64,000 nt of DNA from Balanoglossus misakiensis. Lineage: Eukaryota; Hemichordata. How positions within the stretch are numbered: the stretch's first letter is position 1; each line of letters opens with the position of its first letter. Location: positions 558,001-622,000 of the forward strand of contig CM082590.2 of NCBI GenBank assembly GCA_040954595.2. The letters are read 5' to 3'. Positions 56,401 to 64,000 of this stretch are shown in pieces. The translations under genes and the position numbers were made by a program. A model generated the notes under the pieces. The model made no database searches, was not told where the DNA came from, and worked only from the letters and a program-made list of their open reading frames with translations.

Positions 56401-57223
56401 CAAACGTTGCTAAATCTTTTGTTAAGTTTAAATTATTTGTTGTAAAATGCCTACCCACAGCTGAGCAACTTGTTGCAATTTGTACCTGTTACCATGGCTA
56501 TAAAATGGGGCTATTTGGAGGATGCGTGTTTATATGTAAAGATTGCTGGTGCACTGAATGAAATGGGCAATGCGTACTGCACTTGACAGCGTGCAGAGCT
56601 GCTGTAAATGGTTACTATTACGTCATTAGTCTCGGTTACCCAGACCCCCCTGCTTCTTCCGTCGGAAGAAAGCAGGGGGGTCTGGGTAACCAAGACTATT
56701 ACGTCATGGCTTATTTTGGCTTCGCAAGTTTGGCTAATCGGTATAAAAAAATTCTCGCAAAATGCTACTTTTTTCTCAATTTTGTGATTTGGCGAGTGGG
56801 TAGTGCGTATTGGGGGGGGGGGGGAGAAACCAACATGCGTGTTGGTTTAGCCCTGAATACATGTACTTCATTTGCTACTTTGTAAATGGTACTGTAGCTT
56901 GAAAGTTCATTTATGTTGGGCTGGACAGGAACAAGAACTAATTCAAGTTGTTACTTATCCGATAGCCAGCTTGTCTATTGTTATTATAATTCAAATACAA
57001 TTTCACAAAAAAAACAAAACAATTTTAGTTGTTTGGATGCACTGCACGTGAACAATACAATATCAAACGCAAGGCCTAAAAATATTAGTGAATGTTTACG
57101 TACTGGAGAGAGTCTAACCAACGTATGTCCCATTCTCAAGAATTCATCGTTATCTCGTGTTTATTTTCACAGCTTGCTCTTGTTACATGGAGAGAACATC
57201 TCTTTAAACCTCTGAATAAGCAG
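47324..57223 (+). CDS. CUL1: Cullin-1, first four coding exons (partial gene)
   Basis: Exons 47324-47478, 50283-50448, 52349-52516 and 57173-57223 join in frame (540 nt, 180 codons). Key segments: [117 protein letters not shown] and [17 protein letters not shown]. This is the N-terminal part of cullin repeat 1-2, which in CUL1 binds SKP1 and the F-box protein in SCF ubiquitin ligases. The RBX1-binding and neddylation regions lie beyond the right edge. The short N-terminal variation ([11 protein letters not shown]) is the only notable difference from vertebrates. Confidence 0.96.
48115..48165 (+). repeat. Dispersed repeat family R2, partial diverged copy
   Basis: GGCAAAAAGTCCTTGGCTTG and GAATTTTAAAGCACTTGGG recall the 3' part of the 7651 and 10183 copies. 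Confidence 0.6.
48195..48740 (+). repeat. Dispersed repeat family R4, copy B
   Basis: Direct copy of the 17700-18240 segment, in CUL1 intron 1. The R2 fragment sits just left of it. Confidence 0.85.
49460..49913. mobile_element. MULE-like foldback element with 9-bp duplication
   Basis: 454 bp with inverted arms of about 165 bp starting GGCTTACACTAATTTGCGGA. The arms are roughly 95 percent identical by eye and separated by about 120 bp. ATCAAATTG lies exactly at both borders (49451-49459 and 49914-49922). No coding capacity. Located in CUL1 intron 1. Confidence 0.93.
50283..50448 (+). CDS. CUL1: CUL1 coding exon 2
   Basis: 166 nt after acceptor CCCACAG. Encodes [40 protein letters not shown] and [15 protein letters not shown]. 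Donor GTGAGT, phase 0. Confidence 0.95.
50951..51085. repeat. Long hairpin, 50-bp arms
   Basis: Left arm 50951-51000 (GCAATAAAACACCCCCAGCC through GACCAGTTCA) pairs almost perfectly with 51036-51085. The loop is 35 bp. A transcript of CUL1 intron 2 would form a strong stem here. Confidence 0.92.
52180..52325. repeat. Worn copy of the TACTGTAAAACAC MITE
   Basis: AATTAATTTTCGCGTTCTTG and TTTTGGCTTCTGCGTAGTTT plus CTGTTTTACAGTA match the 15019 and 55567 copies, but the left end is degraded. It ends just before the CUL1 exon 3 acceptor. Confidence 0.65.
52349..52516 (+). CDS. CUL1: CUL1 coding exon 3
   Basis: 168 nt after a T-rich acceptor TTTTTTAG. 56 codons from [20 protein letters not shown] to RKGIYEIYS. 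Donor GTAAGT, phase 0. Confidence 0.96.
52707..53205. mobile_element. Double-hairpin foldback element, copy 2
   Basis: The first inverted pair is TTGTAACACACCTCA with TGAGATGTGTTACAAAACA. The second is AACACATATTGACTGGCTTT plus GGGCATCAGCATAC, with its complement ending ATGTGTTTAC. Inside lies a further 25-bp-arm hairpin (53071-53095 with 53117-53141, GAGTCACCCCCAAAACAGAC). Same layout as the LINE insertion at 28776-29045. Confidence 0.78.
53672..54175. mobile_element. TTAA-flanked TIR element
   Basis: 504 bp between TTAA sites (53668-53671 and 54176-54179). Ends AGGCACGTAAGCTG and CAGCTTACGTGCCT are a perfect 14-bp inverted repeat. No transposase. TTAA targeting fits piggyBac or Kolobok-type elements. 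Confidence 0.85.
54362..54378. repeat. Orphan end of the CAGTGTTCTCC family
   Basis: CTCTGGGGAGAACACTG matches the right end of the 19125-19784 element. A matching left end is not evident nearby. Confidence 0.6.
55567..55778. mobile_element. MITE, TACTGTAAAACACTTT ends, copy 2
   Basis: 212 bp, ends TACTGTAAAACACTTTATTT and AAGTGTTTCACAGTA, interior CGCGAGT/TTTTCGCG as in copy 1 at 15019. In CUL1 intron 3. Confidence 0.9.
55905..56525 (+). repeat. Dispersed repeat family R3, copy B
   Basis: Direct copy of 8860-9530. Small indels throughout, no shared ORF. Confidence 0.8.
56627..56698. mobile_element. 72-bp hairpin element with 9-bp duplication
   Basis: Almost a perfect palindrome: TAGTCTCGGTTACCCAGACC through CTTCTTCC, a 3-base turn, then the complement ending GTAACCAAGACTA. 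TTACGTCAT flanks both sides exactly (56618-56626, 56699-56707). It behaves as a transposed unit with nothing between its ends. Confidence 0.85.
57173..57223 (+). CDS. CUL1: CUL1 coding exon 4 (last in window)
   Basis: 51 nt after acceptor TTTTCACAG encoding [17 protein letters not shown]. Donor GTAAGA, phase 0. The next expected exon (around VTNAVLKLIEKE) was not found before 64,000. Confidence 0.94.
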
Positions 57224-57502
57224 GTAAGATCACCAATCCTTGATGAATTCACCATGAATTGAATTATGCTGAAGTCTATAACTCACACATGCCTGTACAA
57301 AAATAGTCTACCAAGATGTGGCTCACACACATGCATTTGATACGCTTCTGAAATGTCTCAGGTCAAATACTGACATACATTGTTGTGTGTGAATGGTTTA
57401 AGTGGTCCTGTAATGTTTCAGATTTGAATGGCTTTGCCGGCCAAACTTGAGCCGGTGTAAAGGATAAACATCTCTCTGCAACACGTCTATGGGGCAAGGT
57501 CT

Positions 57503-57918
57503 TAGCCCGGAGAATACAAGGCCCGGGGACAGTCGAGAAATTTCCTGCTGAGCTGAAAGATAGTAGCCCTGGCAACGATCAGGGTCACTTAGTAACGAAT
57601 GGATAACGAGTGATCTATCAAATGTTGACGGGCGCCAGTGGTTGGATGATATAATTAACAAAGCTTGGTTATGAATATTCATACACCTTCAAAAACACTT
57701 CCACATCCCGTTGCGGGAATTTCACTCATGACTCCACCTCTATTTCCTTATTTAGAATGCGATGATGTCATTTGGTTTACACATTGTTACATTGAGTGAC
57801 CAATTAGCTTACACACAAGATTTACCACCCGTGTCGTTCTGCGCACAGAATTCGGTGCGTAAATAGAGACTGTCCCCGGGCGTTCCTTTTCCCCTACTAC
57901 GCCTGTGTCTCCGGGCTA
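57503..57918. mobile_element. 9-bp-TSD family TAGCCCGGAGA, copy 2
   Basis: 416 bp, same family as 21699-22111. The flanking 9-bp duplication here is GCAAGGTCT (57494-57502, 57919-57927), different from copy 1, proving independent insertions. Right TIR intact; left TIR partly mutated after TAGCCCGGAGA. Confidence 0.93.
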
Positions 57919-58016
57919 GCAAGGTCTATGCTTAGCTGTATGTGTGGACACAAAGCGACCTAAAGGATCAGTCAGAATATCTGTATTCACAATTGGCAAA
58001 TAGTGTCACTGTAATC

Positions 58017-60511
58017 AGTGTTCTCCACAGGTTGGAAAATTAATGTGGTGCCTAATTTGCATAACAATTGCATAAATAATTAATCAACAGAAGTTTCTGC
58101 CAGGCAAGTCACTTTTCACATTTGACAAAAACTAAAACAATACAACCACTAAGACTTACTTAAATAAATAATCAGCTGAAATATTTCCCCCTCATAAACT
58201 GAAAAAAGACAACATTGATAGCTTAGCCCTGAATACATGTACAGTTTTTAAACATCTGATGTTTTGGAATGACACTCAGATCAAGAATTCCTGCATTTTA
58301 TGCACGGAAAATACTTTTGACCCTCTGAAAATTTCACAAACTAATTTTTGCACATTACTGCTTGAACTTTCCACGTCATGCACATTCCTCTTATGAGAAA
58401 AATGATAGAAACTATGATCTCTCTTTACCACCCATCCCATGCAGAATAACACATTTGAAATAACCAGACAGTCCATTGACATGCAAATAGTTGCATGTCC
58501 CATACTGATACAGTGTAGCAACACCAGATTGCTTGCTTTTGGTTTTGATACATTGTAGGCCCATGCTTAGACTTGCTCCAAGTCTATGGGCTTCATTATG
58601 TGTAGGGAACGCGTAGGCCCATAGACTTGTATACCTTGCTGCTTTACAGTTGCTATGAATTATTCATGTTGACGTCATCTATGAATATGCATTCGCTAAA
58701 TTAAATAGTAGGCGGAGTTCAATGCATGACCTCGAGTACCCGGAAATCATATTTGGGTATCTCATAGCGAAAAATGCAAACGGGTTAATTTCGTTTTACT
58801 CATTTTATGTGCAATTTGATCATCAATTTTTATGGTCGCCCGACGGCTGATACCATAGTTGCAGTGCAGCAATACAGTGTATGATGTATACACTCAAATT
58901 ACAGAGTGCGCTTGCCACACAAACAGACGTTGACATCACACTCACAGGTCACGCCGTAGTTGACTTAGACTTAGAGTAGGCCTATAGCTAGTTTTCAGGT
59001 ACCAAAGTCGCTCATTAAGGTGGCACTGCATGAAACCGTCGAGACTTTTTCAGAGGCCTATTTCTCATCAAAGACAAAGTTAAAACCCCCATAAACCATA
59101 TATATTCTGGAAGCTGAGATTTTGAACTTTTGTTTGAGTTGCAAATATTATTGATCCCCGGAAATGGTGGCGATTTTGGGTGAAAAAACCCATTTTTTGA
59201 TATTATGTCATGAAATTTAAAATAGGTAAAAAAATTGACCATGCATCATGCATCTTAATATGTCATTCGAAACTAGAGTACACGTGCAAAAAAACGCTAA
59301 TTTTGTTTTGCGTTATCTGCTTCCATTGAGGAGTAACAGCGTTTGAAAGTTAGATTTTCTGAAAATTTGATCAAATTCACGGTGAGTTGTATTGAATCAG
59401 AGTTTGTTCCCGCCAGGGATACTTTATCGACAAACAAAACTAGCGTTTTGTTGGATGGGTCATACACAATTCCCTGTCAAAATTTGAGCAAATTCGGCCA
59501 AAGCAGGGCGAAGCTATTTTAGTCCGAAGTTGTCAAAAGCAGCGAAAATGCAAACCGAGAAAAACGGCCATTTGCATTGTTGACACCTATTTGTTAAGCT
59601 GTGAACTCATTCAGAAAAGTGCTATTTGGGGGATGATTGTGCACCATTTCCGCCAAGACGTATTAGTCAGGATGTGGGTGAGTATTAGGCCTACCGATTT
59701 ATGTAAAAAAGTAAAATTTGGCAAAAATCACAACTTTTCATGCAATGCCACCTTAAATGTAGGAGGACTATAGGCGTCGATCGATGTCATTTATTTGGTC
59801 AACTTTGAAGTGTTTGGTTGTTGTTTTTTCACGGCGAATTACGTTCTCGTGACCGTGGATCGTGTCATATCTTGTCTCTCTGAGCGCTCTCAACTACTGT
59901 GCGACATATGTGGTCGACATGAAGCCAAACGCCTGAACATCTACACGAACGTGGGTTCTACGCATTCACGTTATATCTCATCTCTTTATTCTCGACATTG
60001 GCGCACGGGATCGACGCCCCTGTCAATCATTCTTGACTATGTCAACAAACGGCCTGAGCGTTTGTAGATTTTGCAAGGTGTACTAGTCGGTTGGTCGAAG
60101 CTACCCGAAACCACAAGCTCAGTCCCAAATTCAAAACTCACCTCACTACCAAAAACACGCTCAAGGCAAGTATGCACGCAAAAAGTATTGCAATTATTTA
60201 ATAAGACAAAAAACCACCGAAAACACAAAAGTATTGAGATTTAAAAATCGCCAAGCGACTAGTGGGCTAGTCTAGCCCATGCGCTCACAGGCATGTCCCG
60301 AGGGAGACTGCACATTGTTGTAAAGCTGGCGATCGGAGTGAGGTGATTCAAATCAATCTTGACGCCTAATTTTCTCAGTTTGATGCTATTTTTCTATGGA
60401 TGTGTCTTGGCGGCAGAAACTTTTAATGTAGCGCGACCCAATTAAATGTGGCACACATGAATTTTTATTGTGGCGCAGCGCCACATTAAATGGACCTGTG
60501 GAGAACACTGG
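58017..60511. repeat. Inverted pair of CAGTGTTCTCCACAGG ends
   Basis: CAGTGTTCTCCACAGG at 58017 and its complement at 60495 face each other 2.5 kb apart, with AATGTGG-type text just inside both. No flanking duplication is seen, so this may be one element carrying the 59019 insertion or two unrelated ends. Confidence 0.4.
59019..59752. mobile_element. TTAA-flanked TIR element
   Basis: 734 bp between TTAA sites (59015-59018 and 59753-59756). Ends GGTGGCACTGCATGAAA and TTTCATGCAATGCCACC form a 17-bp inverted repeat with one mismatch. Non-coding. Confidence 0.87.
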
Positions 60512-60519
60512 TCTTGACA

Positions 60520-62200
60520 GCGTGCAGAGCTGTGTTGCTTCTAGGGTGATTGAAGCCGTGATTAAAGCTGTGGAAGGTGTGAAATCACTCAGTTATGTTC
60601 ACTATTCATCAAGAATTGAAGGGAAATATATGGAACGCCGTAACTGTCTTATATGATTACAGGAAATATTGTCTTCCACATTTTTAGTACATGCTAGGCA
60701 TTGCAGTTAAATTATATGCATTTGTTAATATTGCCAACTATTTTGTCACTTTATTCAAGCCATTTAGTTTACCATCCTAGCCATTTCTCCAACCATTTTA
60801 GCCAAACATTATAATTTTTAATCCTTTTCTCAGTTTATACCAGTTATTTACCATATCACGTTAGGCATTTGTCATATTACGTTATTTATTTTGTGTATTG
60901 TATTACGCATTTGGTATGCAATTATTGGCATTTTTTCATAATGCGTAGTCTTTTATTACTTTATGTTAGTTATTTGGTATATCCTGTTTGGCATTGCAGT
61001 TGAATTATGTGCATTTAGCGTACCATCCTAGCTATTTGCCATAATGTTAAACTCTTGTTAGGTTAATACTGGTAATTTAATAAATTATTTAAGACATTTG
61101 TTACATTATTTTGGGCATATATTATAATCTTTCACTCTTTTCTTAGTTTTTGCAAGTTATCTTGTTAACTTGGTTAGGCATTTGTCTTATTATTTAAGGC
61201 ATCTATGATTAATTTTAATTCCTTTGCCAGTTTGTGCTAGTTATTTTGTAGATCTATCTAGACAAATGTCAGATTATCTTAGGCCAAAGTAAGTAAATTC
61301 TTTGTTTTGCGTCCACTCAAAATTCTAAAAGGTACGAGGGTAAGCGGTCAAAAAACACACACAAAAAAAATAACACAAAATTAGTTTGCCTTTATTTCAG
61401 AGTTTTTCTCGTGCAATATGCACATTTATGTAGTAGTGTGACACACTACTACAATATGATCAAAATACAATGTCATTTGTAGCCTTTAATCTGTCATTTG
61501 CTTTTCTTTTACGAGTTTAAGATTTCTTATTTGTGTGCTGAATGTGGCCACTGTCTCTACAAGTTCTGCAGACTGGCTGGATAGACTGGTACTGTTCCCT
61601 CATATCCGGTGTAATAGGGATGAGATGATTCCTGACCCACAAACATATCAAACATCAGGACTATTCAATCTGGCACTGTAGTAATGTGGAGAAACTTCCA
61701 TCTGCCAAGTTTGGTTGATCACGATGAAACATTTCTGTGAAGAAATGTTTTTGAAAATTCTGTAAACAAAATACGAAAACATGCTTGAGTATAGTGATAA
61801 CATCTCACTACGAAGTATGATGCATATGCCAACCCATGAGATGATAATGATAATATGACTGTATTGCAAAAAAACACAAATGTTCTACATTCACTGAACT
61901 TCACAGTCCCACCACCTATTTTTACTGATCTACCACCATAGAATTTTCTTTTGCTTACCCCCCCCCCCCCCTCTAAATGCTCCCTTTCTCTAGTACCATT
62001 TCACTGACAGAACGATTTGTAATGCTCACCATCATCTGGTGGACCTAGATCTAAAAATCACAAATGAAATGAATTTTAAATATCAAATATTTGAAAATAA
62101 AATGTGACAAATATAACTGTTTCACACTTTATGAATATATTTAAAAACTGTCCAGGAAAACATCTAACAAAATCAAAAAAACATGTGACTGGATTTAAAA
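60520..62200. other. Right part of CUL1 intron 4; no exon found
   Basis: AT-rich, with the recurring phrase (T)TTGGCAT/GGCATTTG and poly-C at about 61959-61971. An ORF at 60468-60656 was checked and rejected as a CUL1 exon. Confidence 0.5.
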
Positions 62201-62214
62201 GACAGAAATCAAAC

Positions 62215-62545
62215 CACAAGGGGCTCTCCCTCCGCGATTTTGTTTGTTTGTTTGTTGTTGTTATTGATTGGCATAATAAATAAATATGGTCACGTTTGTC
62301 TGTTGACATGTTAGGTATAATATTCAACGGTCAGGGTTAGGGTCACGGTGTATTCAACGGTCAGGTGGGAGTGCCATGGATCGAAAAAATGCCAACACTT
62401 ACTCTAACCGTTGAATACATGTACACCCTAACCCTGACCGTTGAATACTAGTATACCTTACATGTCAACAAACAAACGTGACCATATTTATTTATTATGC
62501 CAATCAATAACAACAAACAAAATCGCGGAGGGAGAGCCCCCTGTG
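62215..62545. mobile_element. Large palindromic element with 7-bp duplication
   Basis: 331 bp. Arms of about 125 bp start CACAAGGGGCTCTCCCTCCG and include a GTTTGTTTGTTTGTT run and the TTCAACGGTCAGGGTTAGGG phrase. ATCAAAC flanks both sides (62208-62214, 62546-62552). The centre has repeated CAACGGTCAGG motifs. No ORF. Confidence 0.9.
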
Positions 62546-62559
62546 ATCAAACAGCAACA

Positions 62560-63780
62560 AAGATTATTGTGTTCTGGCTTGACTATAAAAGTTTTCTCTA
62601 CTAAGATAAATTAGTTACCTGGGTATGGGGCCGCACAAAAGGTGAAAAACATCCTTTGGTAGACGAGGTGGTGATGATCGGCGACTGAAACACTGTCTGG
62701 CCGGCTTTATGGTACATTCACCATGGCTTCCAGTAGCCGTGCAAAGTTTTGCGCGTCGGTCACTTCCATCCTGAACTAGTCAAGGATATTTTTATCTTTT
62801 TCCGTAACCTTTAGGACGACTTATTCGTTGGCTTCATTCATGTTAAATCACGGGGATCCCTGGCTTTCCCAGCAGACAGAGGAGATGCGCGGCGACAGGA
62901 CGCGTGCAGCCTGCACCGTGTGTTGACAGACTTCAACTACGAGCATCCGCAGTTGCTGTAGGGCGTACTGTTTTACGTCACACCATGATTAGAATAGGAC
63001 TGCCGTAAAGTGGCATTTGTCGAAATGTCATTTTTTTCGACAAAATACCGCCGTGGATTGGAAATTTATGCAAATGAGTTTTGTGTTATTTTTCTCAAAA
63101 AAGCCCGAAAACCTACGCGCGCGCGGACGCAAAACAAAGAATTTACTTACTTTGGCCTTACGCATTTTTACAATGTTTATGCTTTCGCTGTTTTGTCATA
63201 GCCATTCACTTCGTTGTGGTAGACAATGTTGGGCCCATTAGTGAGGGCGCTGCTCCAGTGGTAGTCTTCTGGCGTATCGTCATAGGCAATTTGTACATCA
63301 TGCAAGGCATTTTCGTTATTGTAGGCATTTGTGCGGGCGCTGTTCGGCAATCCCAATGAATCATGGGAAATAAAGCGGGGTCACGGGGTCATTCGTGCCA
63401 AAACTCTGCAAAGCGTGAGTGGTGTTCTATGGCAGTGCATTCGTATCAGGGCAAGTTTCAACATAGCGCTGGGTCACGATACGCATTTTTCTACAAACAA
63501 TCACGTAAAAAGCAATAACATAAACACAGCTATATCGACTATAACTTATTTTTTCGGAATATCATCCTTATCTCACAGCGAAATGTACGTAAGCAAAGCG
63601 AAAAAACACGAGTCTGGATACTATACTACTCCACTGTGCATGACGATAGGATACTAGGGAAACTGTAGTAGTCCGATCGAGTCGAGGTGCATATACGCAA
63701 GCTTAGCTACTAGTGCAACAATTAACGTATTGATTGTAGGACATGTAAGGCCCAGGTCGTATAATCCGTTTTTAAGAAGA
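62560..63780. other. No gene recognised
   Basis: Includes a relatively CpG-rich stretch (62870-63140, GCGCGGCGACAGGACGCG and ACGCGCGCGCGGACGC) that could be part of a repeat. Overlapping short ORFs at 63010-63660 have no family motifs. Confidence 0.4.
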
Positions 63781-63789
63781 CCAATTTTT

Positions 63790-64000
63790 AGGTCCCATTG
63801 GTATATGGATATATACCATGGGACCTTATGGGATCGGTTGCGTCTGTATGTATGTATGTATGTATGTATGGATGGATGGATGTATGTATGTCTGTATGTC
63901 CGTCCACATCAAAAACTTGAAAACCGCTGCGCGTATCACCTCAATATTTGGTGTGTAGGTGCAGGCTTGGCTGTAGATGGGAATTTGTCCAAACGAAGTT
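63790..64000 (-). repeat. Dispersed repeat R5, inverted copy C (cut by window edge)
   Basis: Hairpin GGTCCCATTGGTATAT / ATATACCATGGGACC at 63791-63825, a (TGTA)n tract, then CCACATCAAAAACTTGAAAA and CCGCTGCGCGTAT, the reverse complement of the 44530-44575 end. Confidence 0.85.

Noticed and set aside
60468-60656. ORF resembling the next CUL1 exon (VIEAVIKAVEG)
   Set aside because: Some resemblance to VTNAVLKLIEKE, but the only nearby acceptor gives the wrong phase (a stop at the third codon), and the rest of the ORF does not match CUL1.

Overview
This window is animal genomic DNA, AT-rich, with small exons split by long, repeat-filled introns. Three conserved eukaryotic genes are recognisable from spliced exons, and there is one clear cytosolic tRNA gene. 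The repeats (BEL/Pao, L2/CR1-type LINEs, TTAA-flanked elements, and many foldback and MITE families) suggest a marine invertebrate, perhaps a non-vertebrate deuterostome. That placement is an inference, not something the sequence proves. Layout from left to right: (1) Positions 1-13,306, minus strand: the first five coding exons of a BZW1/BZW2 (eIF5-mimic protein) orthologue. The rest of the gene lies off the left edge, and the 9.7 kb intron between exons 3 and 4 is packed with repeats. (2) Positions 16,052-16,349: a compact divergent promoter. SEM1/DSS1 starts rightward from an ATG inside a YY1-type ATGGCGG motif, and an unidentified 44-codon exon (possibly an upstream exon of BZW) faces left. 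(3) Positions 16,349-25,657, plus strand: complete SEM1 (three exons, 76 aa), followed by a triplicated 100-bp unit that carries an AATAAA in every copy. (4) Positions 26,880-46,000: a gene-poor block of mobile DNA. It holds LINE fragments in both orientations, a giant inverted minisatellite (31.9-33.4 kb), a decayed BEL/Pao LTR retrotransposon (34.25-42.02 kb), an array of 63-bp coding repeats joined to a piggyBac-like transposase remnant (42.0-44.2 kb), and tRNA-Gln(TTG). (5) Positions 46,018-64,000, plus strand: a probable YY1-type promoter and 5'UTR exon, then the first four coding exons of CUL1 (180 codons). The remainder lies off the right edge. The three host genes are housekeeping genes: translation-start control (BZW), proteasome lid/TREX-2/BRCA2 partner (SEM1) and SCF ubiquitin-ligase scaffold (CUL1). 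They are neighbours, not an operon. The strongest unusual signal is a group of foldback DNA elements whose ends can be fixed by exact target-site duplications. At least five insertions have 9-bp duplications (MULE-like), including a 72-bp element that is almost nothing but a hairpin. Others are flanked by TTAA, TA, or 6-7-bp duplications. I found no CRISPR array, prokaryotic operon or viral genome.
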